Below, piece after piece: positions 12,706 to 24,524 of a stretch of DNA of 64,000 nt. The position numbers and the translations under genes are program-made. Below the pieces are notes generated by a model that was given only the letters and a program-made list of their open reading frames with translations, searched no databases and was not told the origin of the DNA. Origin of the DNA: Craterostigma plantagineum (taxonomy: Eukaryota; Streptophyta; Magnoliopsida; Lamiales; Linderniaceae); NCBI GenBank assembly GCA_027422505.1, contig JAPQWV010000051.1, positions 1,765,501 to 1,829,500 of the forward strand, given 5' to 3'. Position 1 is the first letter of the stretch. Every line of letters starts with the position of its first letter.

Positions 12706-12944
12706 CTCGCAGGCTCGCAGCATAGTCCATTCGTGTAACGTGTTGTATTTAAGGCTGGCAAAATTACATATTAATACATGAAGTATTTACAGATTAGTCC
12801 CTCAACGTTCTCTAATAACAACTGTTCCCAAGCCTCAAGTCACAGCAGCATGCAACAAGAAACAAGTGAAGAAAGCGAGACAATCAAATCTGTACTGTAC
12901 CCAACTCAGTCGACGCTTTTGCATTTAATGATCGCCCGGCGAAA

Positions 12945-15900
12945 TTATTCAGGCCGTTCCTCAGCTCCTCGGGTCGTCATCGTCGTTATTTTCTTCTGCA
13001 TTTCCAAATTCGACAAGCGCTCTGCCTCCAATGCACGCTCGAGCTGTTCGTCGATTCGTATATAGCGTTTAATCATATGATTTTTCGCAACGAAAATATT
13101 CGAGGGGGAAAAAGTAACAGAGTGAGGTCACTCTACCATGGCCGCGCGAGCACTCCATTCCCGCAATAAGCCTCTGAGCCTTTCGTTCTCCTCTACATAC
13201 TGTTCAAACAAAGGACGTTGTTGATGAGTCAATACTCGATGTAATGACCCGTGCCAAGAGAATGTGAATTCTCTCTTGTATGAATACGTGCTTCGACAGA
13301 TGAGATATTTCAGCAATTTTGATTTATTCTACTCTGATATTGAGCTACGCACTACACTACTGATTGAAGATTGATGAGAATGATTATCGAAAAAGTAGAC
13401 CTAGAAATGTGGAGCAGATATTTTTTACCTGGTTATTTGTGCTGCGAAGACGTTGGACTTCTGCATCTCTCTCAGCGATCAGCGATCGAGCAAGTCCCAG
13501 CTCAGACTGCAAGTGATTCATCTGAAAACAAGGAAAATGTTCTCAGTTCGTGGAAATAGATATGTTTGTGTATTACAGTGACAAATTGTAACTGACGTAC
13601 CTCTGCCGAAAGCGTGCGAAGTTCTTGATCGCGGGTAGATAACAAATGGGCAAGGTCAACCTGTATCATCCAATTGAAGTGATTATTGGGGATCATCTCT
13701 CAGATTCAAGTCAGGCGTGAAGGCTAAATATTAAAAACTGTTATAAGTTACAATTAAAGAATAATATGAAGAACGGATGCATCAGCTTTTTCATGGTAAC
13801 ATGTTGATGACCAAACCCAGTAAATGTATGGCCACACGGTTTTATTACCTGAGGTGTGCTGCCATCATCAGACTTCTCGTATTTGCTTAAGCATTCCTGC
13901 AACCTAAGAATCTGGAAAGCACATGAAGAGACGGAAAAGCGTATGACTGTTAAATTTAACTATTTTTCATCATATGTAACTAACTCGATAGACCAACGAT
14001 AAGGGCATAAAAGAAGCAATGATCCGTCCAGTAAGCATCATCTATCAATCTCAGAAAATTAGCTCAATGAGTCTTGGTATCTATTCCTGGAGTTAGAGAA
14101 CTGCTTTTCTGGTGTTCTATGTCCCAATAAGCGGGATAATCATCACCAACACTTCGTTGAACTATTCGTAATAATCATTCACCTCCTCACTCAGGAAATG
14201 TATGTTTTCCCTCTGATATTGCAACAGAGCCATCTGTTGATCAGAAAGTCGTCCACCGTCATGGTATCTACAGCAAAGATATATGTCACACATCTTGTCA
14301 GATATGGGCAAAACATGTTAATGAAATTTTGCAAGGATAACAATGAATGACTACAGGGATAATTGCTCAAGCAAGATAGGAAAGAGAAGTGAACAATGTT
14401 AAACCATGTCTAGATCAAGTAAATGGAAGGAAATGACATCGAACTCGTGTTACCAACATTAATGATCCAAAGACTTGTCAATATTTGATATTCAAAGCAA
14501 TAGCTACAACACCAACAAAGGATCAAACAGTGATTCGTCACATGAACCGGAACATAATGAATGACTACCTCATTCCTTCTAAGGGACTTGACTGTTGCAG
14601 AGGAGAGTAGAGAGAATCCAAGACGTCAGGTTGGGAATCCAAGCAGTTGTAGTGGTAAACATACCCTGCATCCATCATAATACTTTAAGCTGCACATGCA
14701 TAGGACTCAAGAAAAGAAGTTCAGCCCCATCACTTTTATTATTTATTGACAAACTGATTTTGTAAATTTTATTGCTTAATCAATTTTAGGGAACAAAACA
14801 TCTGTCCTCGTATCATGAGGAGTTTGTTGCAGCTTGCGTTCCATTCATCTTGTGCAGCACCATCATAAGTTATTTATATTTTTTCTATTCGATGTCTCGA
14901 TTGATAATCCTTTGAGACGCTTTAGTGTGAATTATAAAATGCTAATATATCAAAATCAACATACAAGTTTTGAAATTTTGTTAAGAAAATAGTGCAATAA
15001 AAAATGTCAGAAATTCATTTGGTAAACCAACTCACCAATGTAGACACTAATGAAAAATGCAGCACATAATGCTTCAACCAGCATAATAATTCTGCAGAGT
15101 AATAGACAAATAAACAGTCATCAGACTCATGCAACATCCATAACTTAATATTTAGAATTGCAAAGGTTTAATATCATCAAAGAGTTGCAAATATGCCTCC
15201 AAATTATGTTGTTGCATTTGACTTAGTGCAAGAGGAAGATACGAATGGGATACTAATTGAGCTTGTTGAATTCAAAATACATTTAGCAGTTACCAAACTG
15301 AAATTTCATATTCAACAAATTAGAAGCAGCTCTTCTAGTGACAAGTTAAATCACGCTAACCATGTATGGTAAATCAACCAAAAATGTTTGTTTAAATAAC
15401 ATCCATTTTGGAGCAGGCCAGTTGCAGAAGTAAAGGTAGCAGTAAAGAAAAGCGTAGCAACTGACCTGAGTATCATAGAGATTGAAAGAATACTTATGTG
15501 GGGTCTCCATGCAACTATAAGCAACATAGCAGCAGTTCCTGCAACAACCATGATGAGTTATGTTGCGACATGTTATATTCTCATACTTTCCTGTTGTATG
15601 TAGAAGGTCAAAAAGAATACAGAAGAGTCCAAAATGAAAACTGAAACTCCAAGAATGAGTTCACTCCAATCAGAGGTATTCATTATAAAAAATCCCGGTA
15701 ACTCGTTCACATCAATTCCATCAGCAATGCATGATATATAAAAATTAAATTATAAAATTTCAGCATGACAGAGAGGACTCTCAATTCCAATTATCGAGCA
15801 CAATTCACTTAAATGCTTTAGTCCATCCCATATGAATATCATACGAAATGTTCATTCCACACTCCACACGAATTGAGAGCCCAGCTCGGCATCTTCACGA

Positions 15901-17225
15901 AAAATAAGTACCATGAACAATATCAGTAGAGGGAAGCCATACCATAAGCTATCGTAGCAAATGGTAGGCGGATTATATGCTTCAACTTTTGGCTGAAACC
16001 ATAATAGCCCTGCAAAATTAAAACCATATATCACATTTCTACTTTTTATCAGAGTACACATCATAATAATCAGGCAGAGAAAATACAAACAGATAATTAA
16101 AGGATAGGACAATCATCAAAAGCTCGCAAAAGGTTACCTGTAGTCTTATCTTCTGAACCTGGTAAACTAGGTATTGTTGAAATATGCCTGACAAAATGTT
16201 CAGACGAGCCATGACACAAAAAAATGGTAGCCACTTGGAAGTACGTTGTAAACCATGATACAAAGAAAATGCTAGCCACTTGGAAGTAGGTTGTAATCCA
16301 AATCACATTTTTTTCACTTCAACTCATATGAATTATCTAGGCAGAAGCTGTGTTTTCTAACTCTTCCCAGAAAACAGAAGTACAAGACAAGCTGTGTCCA
16401 TGTAGATCCATATATTCAATCTATAGGCTTCAACGTATGTATAAAAAAACCATAAACACCACCCAGCGATCTAGACGAAGAATTAAGGTTACAATGGCAA
16501 CAAATATGAAATACTAATGTTTGGGCTCAGGGGGGCATAAAAGCAAGACTAAATCAAAGCTGGGTTAGTATATTTGAAAATGATATAAAAACTTCGATCG
16601 AACACCTGTTACGACTAAGAGGATAACACCACAACTACACAGCAGCACTGGAATCAGTTCCTGAAAGGCCCGGAGTATCCATGTAGCTCCCACAGCAACA
16701 ACCCCATAACCTGCCTAGAAATAAGATAAGTTCTAGTTGCAATTATTTTATGCTCTCTGCATGCCTCCAAAGTCGATGTTAAAGAGAGAAACTTGCCAAC
16801 AATACACAATATACAACGCTCCCAAGTATCCTAGTACGCTCCCGATGGCCGAAAAGAGGAGCTTCTTGCAGTATGTCAAGGAACCTTACACACAAAAGAA
16901 ACGGAAATCACGACAAGATACTACCGATAAAAATGATGATGTCTGGGCAGCCGAATCCCAGGAAATAAGAAAGTAACTCCACTGGCAAACAATCAAGCAA
17001 AATTCAAGTACACAAAGACCAAATAATCAACCAACTAGTTCACCAAATTATCGCATCCCCCAAAATCGGCAAAGAAAAATCGCGAGAAGAAAAAAATGAA
17101 AGTTCGATCACTAAAATGGCAACATCAGAGAAACTAGGCAACATCAGAGAAACTACAACATTGCATAAATCTTACAGGTTGTCGTCAGCGTGCGATGCAG
17201 ATAAGATCGAAGCGTGCCTGTCCAT
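12945..17225 (-). CDS. Multi-exon membrane protein with C-terminal coiled coil (copy 1)
   Basis: Not recognised by name. The likely start is the ATG at 17,225 (MDRHASILSASHADDN), and the stop TAA is at 12,945. Exons read down the minus strand. Hydrophobic ones include LLFSAIGSVLGYLGALYIVY (about 16.8 kb), AGYGVVAVGATWILRAF plus LIPVLLCSCGVILLVV (about 16.65 kb), GTAAMLLIVAWRPHISILSI (about 15.5 kb) and IIMLVEALCAAFFISVYI (about 15.08 kb). A polar exon pair reads PGSEDKTTG then LLWFQPKVEAYNPP (about 16.13 and 16.0 kb). The C-terminal third is coiled coil over many short exons: DQQMALLQYQRENIHFLSEE, VDLAHLLSTRDQELRTLSAE, MNHLQSELGLARSLIAERDA, YVEENERLRGLLREWSARAA and LERALEAERLSNLEMQKKI. It is probably an endomembrane-anchored coiled-coil protein. 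Some early exon joins do not phase cleanly, so the model is approximate. Confidence 0.68.
16221..16299 (-). repeat. 45-base in-frame tandem repeat in the membrane/coiled-coil gene
   Basis: A 34-base segment (16,221-16,254; AAAATGGTAGCCACTTGGAA on the + strand) recurs at 16,266-16,299, a period of 45 bases or 15 codons. In the open minus-strand frame it reads TTYFQVASIF then TTYFQVATIF. It lies in or next to the exon ending PGSEDKTTG. Copy 2 has it near 44,421-44,500 with one-base losses. Confidence 0.6.
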
Positions 17226-18423
17226 CGAGAAGGTTCTTCGTTTTTCTCAGAGGCGCTTCGACTCCGATCTCGAAAATCTTTCCTCCTTTTTACCTCTATT
17301 TCGGGTTTTGAACTTTGATTGCTTTTTAGAGATTAAAAGAGATGATCACGTAGGGTAGGAACGAAACGTATAATAATATTAGAAAAATTTTAATCACAAC
17401 ACTAACAATCTTCGTGATTTATTGACACTGTTTTATTCCTTTTATCTGTCGTATAGCTAAATAAATTAATAACTTTAAAAAAAAAAAAAAGGCTAAATAA
17501 ATTAATAAAATTACAACAAAAAAATACAGAAAACAAGACTTCTCGAAAATCGTCATTGCCATAGGCGTTTTTCTTTCGCGCGCCTACCAATTCTCCACAA
17601 ACCTCGTTCACCATTTACCAGAAAGCTTCGACGTACTTAGTATAACTTCAACAGCAGCAGCAGAGCAATGGGATCGTCAATCACAAACATCCAAGATAAG
17701 TCAGAATGGTCCAATGTCGATCGATGGCTGCGCTCGGCTCTAGTCGAAGACAAGGCAATCGATCATCTTCCCCAGCTTGATTTCGGGCTGATGCTGCTAT
17801 GGAAAAAAGACTGCAGAAAAACACGAGCAATGCAATGGTTATAATAACAAATGACGGAGCGTTTCAGTCGTCAGGCTAACGGGCAATCAAAATGCAAATC
17901 TTCAAAACGATCCCAAGTATCCCTTGCGTCTCGATAATGGGTTTTTCTTACAACAATGTACAAATGCCAATTCACATGCAAGAGAGGGTGCAGATGACTG
18001 TTAGGAGGGTAAGGGTAGGTCGAAAAGAAACTAAAGAAAAGATTCTCACGAAGAAGAGAAGATGTGCGTTCGAAATATACCTGTTCGATCTTGTCATCTT
18101 CATCCTCCTCATAGTTCGAGAACACAGACCTGCAGCTCCATAGCATCAACAGTTCCACAAACCTGCCCTGCCATAGAGAGATAAACAATCATGGGCAATC
18201 GGTACTCCCTTAACTATAAACAAACGCATGAGTTGCAAGATATACTCGGACGAAAACTAGAATAAGACACGTTTGCTCTATAGTAGCACAACTGAATCTT
18301 GAAAAATAATAACTCACCATGCACAAGATGAACCCACAACCAGTCTCAGACCAACCAATATGAATCTTCGGATCAAAATAAAAAATCGATCTTCCCACTC
18401 ACGTCTGTCAAGTAGTAGTAACT
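17226..18423. other. Spacer with PPR 3' region (copy 1)
   Basis: This contains the upstream region of the membrane/coiled-coil gene and the 3' flank of the PPR gene. Frames on both strands between 17,871 and 18,188 overlap each other and look like shadows of spliced 3' UTR. A 58-codon + strand ATG frame (17,668-17,844) has no recognisable homology. Confidence 0.4.
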
Positions 18424-20986
18424 TCAGCTATACTTAACTCCCTCTTGAAGCATCTTTTCCATCCACGCTCGAGCCTCAGTCATGCGGCCATCTCTGGCAA
18501 AAGCACGCGCGACTGTATCGTAGGTCCACTCATTTGGCTCATACCCATTCATCGATAATACCTCAAAAAGGTTACGAGCATCGTCTGCTCCTTTAATGCT
18601 TGATCTTCTCAACATCATGTTGATGGTATATGTATCGACAGGGAAGCATTTCCTGATAAGCTTTTCCAACTCCTCATCGTCCGGTACTTCTACCAAACCA
18701 CAAAACTGGCCAATTAGGTTTCCCAACATCCAACTAGCCTCTGTTAAAGTCTGTTTATGACTCCACGAGACCCAAGCACTGTACAAGTCCCTAGTTCTCA
18801 GTGCATGTAATAAAAATATGTTTCCCATAAACGACGAAACGGGGCGTCCCATTTGGGTCATGTCATTGACAATACATATAGCTTTATCATATAGCCCCGA
18901 TTCGCAACATGCCTTCACAAGTTCCTCATAACATTCGATACTAGGTCTTAACTTAGTTTGCTCCATATTGCGTAATAAATTTGATGCTTCTAATGGTCTT
19001 TGGCTCGGCAAAGGCCCAGGATCAGGACGTGCCACAGTTTTCTATTGCGCATTCGCATAGGCTTCTGATTCAACACTTCATTGAAGAACCGACAAGCATC
19101 TGAAATCCTCTTGCTCTTGACATAACTACGCAACATCATGACATCAGAGTGTATGTTTGGATTATGGCCGTTCCTTCTCATTGTTTCGTACACTTTCCTG
19201 GCAAGGTCAGACATTTTCGCATGTCCAGCCCCATCTATGAATAAGTTGTAAGTCACAGTGGTTGGCAAGTGCCCGCAATATAGTTGTGTTTCGAGTAGCT
19301 TCCAAAATTTATCTTCCGAGTTTCCCATTCTGAGCAAAGAGCAAACCACGCGCCTAGCCAATCGCCAGCTGGGCTTATAACCTTTCTCTTGCATTTCGAT
19401 GAGAAATTCAGCAGCCTCAGCTGCTCTGCTTAACTTGCTATATCCACGTATGACGTTGATATAAGATTTCTTCTGAGACTCTTTGTATAGCCCACCAAGC
19501 AAACCGTGTAAAGCATAACCTTCTTCGACCCGTCCATGCTTGCAAAGAGCAGCTATGAACCTGTTATACGACAAGCTATTGAGCATGATCTTGCGGTCCA
19601 AGGCAAAGCGCGCCAATTCGATCATCTCAGCAAGCCTCCCGTCTCCAGAAAGTGCATCCACAACAACCGAAAAGGGCCTTCTCTTCACGAAATAGCCCTT
19701 CTCTACAGAATTTCTCAGCATTCGATACATTTCATCGACCTTTAAGTCTCCAGCAAGAACATTTATGAGATAGTTATAAGTCATCCTACTAACGGAGAGC
19801 CCAATCTCCTCCCTCAAATCGTACAACTCCACCGCTACGTCCACCCTCCCCACCTTGCACAAGAAGCAAATCACGGCGTTCATCGTCCTGTCGTTGGGCA
19901 CAACCTCCTTCTCCCTCATCTTCCCAAGAAGGTCAAACACCTCCTCCAATCTATTCCTCCTCAAAAGCCTGTAAATCAACCCGTTGTACCTCCCAACATC
20001 AAGAACAAACTCTTCCTCCTCCTTCAGAAACTCCATTGCATCGTCCAACTTACCCGATTTTACAAGCTCAGCTACCCAAATCCCATAAGCATCGGCAGCA
20101 GAAGCCAGCTCAATCCCTCTAACTTCCTCGATGAACGCTTTCGATTTCTCGATCTTTTGGTTCCTCAGCAGAGCGCGCACCACCGTCCCCACCATGATCC
20201 CATTCCCGGCACCCTCCTTCAACATATTCCTCAAATACTCCTCGGCTTTTCCCCACTCATTCCTCCTACATATTCCCTTAATCAAAATCGTGTGCGTCAC
20301 TTCACTCTGCCATCCCCTAACCCTAATCTCCTCCGCTAAAGATTCAACCAAATCGTCGTAGCCCCCTTTCTCCACCAAGCTGTTTAGAAGCACGTGGTAA
20401 GAGAAGTCATCGAGATCCACGCCGATGAACCTCCTCATCTCCCAAAAAGCTGAATCGCAATCTCAGGCCTCCCAGCCACCGAGTAACCAATCACCAACGT
20501 GTTGTAATACCTACCCCTATTAGCATACCTCTGCCTCGTATACGTCTGCAAAAAATCAAGCATCAAGCTAATGGGCTTCGCCCTCGACAGAATCTTAAAA
20601 ATCGAGTTGAACGTCGAGCGAGTGTGGTGAAACCCGGGCTGTCTGCCCGCCCAATCGAAGAACTTGAGGTTCGTGAGAACGTCGTCTCTGTCGTAGTTGA
20701 GGACTTGGAGGACTAAGCTCTCGGAGAGGTGGAGATTGAATCGAGAGAGTAGAACGTCGGGCGAGAACGAATCGTGGTTCGAGCGGAGCGCGGTGAAGAT
20801 GCGGTGGACTAACGGTTGCTGCTGATTGCGCGTGAGGAACCATTCGCGGAAGTACGACACGACACCGTCGTTCTGGCGGCGGGCAGAGACGGCGGCGAGG
20901 GGGTATTGGGCGGTGGAGAGAGGGTGGGCGGCGTAGGGTGGGTGAAGGACGAGCATATTTCGGCGGGAGCTACGGAGGGTCAGCAT
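18424..20986 (-). CDS. P-class PPR protein, At1g71210-like (copy 1, two frame breaks)
   Basis: RNA-binding pentatricopeptide repeat protein, predicted mitochondrial. ATG at 20,986, stop at 18,424, single exon. The N-terminus is Arg/Ser-rich and acid-poor like a mitochondrial presequence. Next come FFDWAGRQPGFHHTRSTFNSI and many 35-residue PPR units (for example TYNLFIDGAGHAKMSDLARK and RYNGLIYRLLRRNRLEEVFD). Order and sequence follow Arabidopsis At1g71210. If copy differences are discounted the protein is about 853 residues. This copy is broken at about 20,429-20,445 (KMR replaced by a shifted junction) and about 18,998 (TTT instead of TTTT), but has the intact C-terminus (WMEKMLQEGVKYS). The breaks are absent from copy 2, so they may be sequence errors. 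Confidence 0.9.
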
Positions 20987-21160
20987 TGCTTAGGTTTCGA
21001 TTGAATGATCGTTACTGCTCTACGTTGGTCATGCCCGGCGGGGTGGTCTTCGCCGGCGGTGGAGCTGAGGTTAGCAATGGCTGCCAAGGGAAATGCGTAA
21101 TGGATCTCTATAGTACTGTCTCAGTGTAATAACTGACTTTCACAACCCAATTCTTCCTCC

Positions 21161-21195
21161 ATGGGCTTCCACTCGCTCTGGCCCATATAGCCCAT
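21161..21195 (-). promoter_or_regulatory. Site II motifs upstream of the PPR gene (copy 1)
   Basis: ATGGGCTT and TGGCCCATATAGCCCAT place three GGGCC/TGGGCY-type site II elements 175-210 bases upstream of the PPR ATG. These motifs are common in promoters of genes for organellar proteins. Confidence 0.5.
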
Positions 21196-21208
21196 CCAAA
21201 AAGTAATA

Positions 21209-21393
21209 CTCTGTCCCGTATTTTTTTTTTTTAATATAGTACAATTAAAATATAAAAAATTGTATATTTGATATTTTAAGAATATTTAATATTATAATAA
21301 TGATTGTTTGTGATAGTATTTTGCTAACAAAGGAAATGTGATAGCGGGACGCCGATATAGTAAAATGTACAAAAACTATTGGGACGGAGGCAG
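21209..21393. mobile_element. Stowaway-type MITE (copy 1)
   Basis: A 185-base AT-rich element between TA dinucleotides (21,207-21,208 and 21,394-21,395). The ends are CTCTGTCCCGTA and, in reverse complement, CTGCCTCCGTCCCAATAG, matching the CTCCCTCCGTCCC terminus of plant Stowaway elements with a small deletion on the left. Confidence 0.75.
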
Positions 21394-21414
21394 TAATAAA
21401 GTTAAGGAAAATTA

Positions 21415-21793
21415 ACAGAAAAATACCTAATTACATAAAAAGTTGCAAGTCGTTACCTTGCCAGTGTTTTTTATATGTGGGTACCTATTAGAATAATTTT
21501 TTTGCACATTGGTACCCGTCCCGCCGCAAGTACGTCATATAACACATTTAGGTAACATAGAGAAACGTATTGTGGAACATAATACAGTGAGAAATGGTAA
21601 ATCGCGTAACACATTAAAGTAGCATATAGAAATGATATAGGTAACATATAAACGTGTGATGTAGTACGTAATTCACATATAAAAAGGTACGTCAAGACTG
21701 AAAAAATGATACACACAGTCAAACGGGTACTTATATAAAATTTTCTGACAAGGTACTGACTTGCAATTTGTATACAAATGGGTATTTTTCTGT
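21415..21793. mobile_element. MITE-like element with about 40-base terminal inverted repeats (copy 1)
   Basis: The left end (ACAGAAAAATACC, then TTGCAAGTCGTTACC) is the imperfect reverse complement of the right end (GGTACTGACTTGCAA, then GGTATTTTTCTGT). The 380-base unit is AT-rich and has no coding capacity. I could not define a target duplication, so the superfamily is unknown. Confidence 0.6.
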
Positions 21794-22567
21794 AGATTCA
21801 CCTAAAATTAAACAATAAATTTGGTGCTCTGTTGATGCTCACAATTTCAACTGTGCGGTTTTGATTCATAAAATTTGCATTTTCCGACAGGAATTCCGTC
21901 GCAATCTTGTTTTTATCTTCTTAATTTTTTTTTTTTTTCATTTCTAAATGGAATTTCCTTTTTTTTTTATATACTTTTCTTATTTTCTAATTTCGAATTC
22001 CAACCAGAATGTACCCGAATTTCACTGTTTTCGGGTGATCCTGTCCGAATTTCTTGATTTTCGGCATGGTTTTACCTGATTTACACTGATTTTTGGTCTT
22101 TGTTTACAAAAATTGAACGATGGCTACAAAACTAGGGAGGTACCCAAGACGGTGACTATGATACGGTTTATTCTTTACAAAATTCTTACCTTCACGTTTT
22201 GATTCATAAAATTTGCAGAACCTTTTCTTACTAAATGAATGCAAGGTTCAAAAACTAAAACGGTACATTTAAAAATTAGAGCATTAGAACATTTTTTAAC
22301 ATACAAGCAGTTTAGTACTCGTCATCACAACTTACCTTCTTTTTGTTCCAAGAAGTATACCAACACAACCCAAACTTCTATCTGGAGATTACATACAATG
22401 CTGTTGTGTTGGGATTACAGTGCAAACAAGAGATCGATCAGACGATATCATACAAAGTTCAGCAGCAGAACGTTCAAAACTCGACGCAAAAATGCGTGCA
22501 TCTTACACGTATAGACACAACACATACGCCCAAGACGAACGAACGAACGAAAGCAACGGTTAAAAAA
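21794..22567. other. Intergenic / F-box gene 3' flank (copy 1)
   Basis: AT-rich spacer. The last 200 bases next to the F-box stop codon are likely 3' UTR. No other gene is seen. Confidence 0.45.
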
Positions 22568-23986
22568 TCAACAAGCTTTGGGCCTAACCTCGATACCTTC
22601 GATGATCAGCCCGCTCTTCCAATCCCCAGTTCTAACCTCCATGAGGCACACCTGCAATTCTCCTTCACCTCCCTCGTCGACGAAGAACTCTCCAAGCTCA
22701 ACCTCAAACCACCCATCTCCCCTCTGCTTAGGATACTCGCAGGCCTGAGGCAGGCTGTTGATCTCTTGCTGTCGAATAAATCGGTGGTAGAACAGCCCTA
22801 TGCGCCTGGGAACGATTTGATACCTCTGCCTCTCAGCTCCCTCGGGGTCTAAACAGACGCTCTTCTTTTCGACTTCTTCTCCGTTTATGGAGATGATGGT
22901 GTCGACCTGCTGGTGTTCGAATCCGTAGATTCTCGACTTAGTTGCGAATACGAGGTGGGCTGCGTACTTTGTGCTGGGGGAGAGTTCGCTCGTGTTCATG
23001 TTTGCTTTGATTTCGAACCAGCAAACGTTGAGAAGCTCGGCAACCTCGCTGAACCTGTAATGGGAATTTGGGACAAATGAGGGAAGGGAAGCGAAAAAAA
23101 AACGTTGCAGCACTAACGACGCGATATGCTCTTATTGTAGTTCATCCACGCGGGGCGTTGATTACCTTGAATTGGGAATATGAATCCACTGCCAATAACG
23201 GTTCGTATCGCCCCACACGATGGAAAGATCTCTAGCGGATATCATGTAGCACTTTTTCCCGCTCAATTTTTGAAGTGAAAAGGTCTGAAAAATCACGGTA
23301 TGAAGATAAGAAGGAAGTAACATTGTCGTAATGATGCTCGTTTGACAGAAATGGGATGGAAAAGTTGGAAATTTTCAGAAACCAGAAGAAAATAAAATAA
23401 ATCATCAGTGAGCATGCAGCTAAACGAAGAGAAGTTTCAACTTGGAAACAATCAAAGCGAGAAATTGCAATGACAAGATGTAATTTGCAAAGGGGGCACC
23501 GAATACTGTTATATTTCTTGCATCAATTTCCAGTTTTTTTTTTTTTTTTTTAGCGGCGAGAGAAGATTGTCGAAAGCTCTTTAAGCAAAAGAGTAAAAAC
23601 ATCTTCAGAAACCATCACGACATCGAGAGACATATCGAATGGCCAATTAAATAAAACAAACAAATTCACCGAACACAGAGAGATACGACGATCACCTTCG
23701 CGCCACCGTCGATGAGAATAGGATGATCGCACAGATAGAGGTACAGCTCCTTCTTCGTCCCAAACCTCCGAAGCAACGAATCGGCGCCTTCCACGTGGCG
23801 GGAGACGATGCTCCGATAATCGGAGGGCAAAAATCGCTCCCAAACGACGTCGGACTGAGAAGCCGAGCGAAACGTAGTCGCCACAGCCGAGAGGCGACAG
23901 GCGTCCTTAGGGCTCGTCAGAGAGATCGCCTTGGACAAGCAGTCCTCTGGAAGCACGTGTATGTCGCGTGAGCTGTCCACCGCCAT
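22568..23986 (-). CDS. F-box protein with PP2 (phloem lectin-like) domain, PP2-B type (copy 1)
   Basis: Probable substrate receptor of an SCF ubiquitin ligase with a carbohydrate-binding-like PP2 domain. Three exons: 23,696-23,986, 23,166-23,284 and 22,568-23,054, with matching phases, giving 298 residues, usual for PP2-B proteins. The ATG at 23,986 is chosen because upstream in-frame sequence has only a TTG. The F-box lies at residues 10-55 ([20 protein letters not shown], then [10 protein letters not shown]). The PP2 domain starts in exon 2 ([40 protein letters not shown]) and continues with [29 protein letters not shown] and a [12 protein letters not shown] end. Intact, and nearly identical to copy 2. 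Confidence 0.95.
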
Positions 23987-24524
23987 TATCTTCCCTTCCT
24001 TTTCTTCACCTTTTGTTGGTGATTTGATTAGCGAAGAAAGCAATGATTTTTTTTGGATTATCGATTGTTAAAGAACTATCCGTGCAATGGAATTGTGACA
24101 TATATATATATAGTGTCCGAGAAAGGTCGGCGTTCTTTATTATCTACATTCATTTTCATGGGCCAGCACGGCACGACATGCATTTACTTCTCCTTTACTA
24201 TTTTATTTTCAGTATAAAGTAATAATAAATCTTAACAACGAAGTCCATGCACCCTAAGAAAGAAGAGAATAATTTTCATTTATAAAGCTCGAACTCTTTT
24301 AACCTAATCGCGCCCTCGAAAAAAAAAGAAGAAAAAATCGACGAACTCGAGCTCGAACCCAGGAAGTTATGAAACCTGCTCACAAATGCTAACTTTGATT
24401 CAAATCTTTCCGCGGCGAACCCATCACTCATAACATGTAATAATAGTCTACGTTCAACCTCATGCTCCACGTCGAAAATAGTCTAGATTTTCATCAAAAA
24501 GAAGTTTAGAGGCACAACGTGTCG
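23987..24524. other. F-box gene promoter and SPCS3 3' flank (copy 1)
   Basis: An alternating TATATATATATA stretch at 24,100-24,113, about 115 bases upstream of the F-box ATG, is a likely TATA region. The remainder is AT-rich spacer and the 3' UTR of SPCS3. Confidence 0.45.

Noticed and set aside
12523..12738. 71-codon frame of TRP/SRT repeats (+) and its antisense at 11,969-12,292
   Set aside because: Both are translations of the CGGGTA simple-repeat arms of the MITE.
17668..17844. 58-codon ATG frame upstream of the membrane/coiled-coil gene (+)
   Set aside because: No homology recognised; the differences I saw in copy 2 all change amino acids, which does not suggest constraint.
17871..18188. 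Overlapping frames on both strands after the PPR stop (also 46,071-46,388)
   Set aside because: Their sense and antisense overlap and lack of domain fit spliced 3' UTR or spacer.
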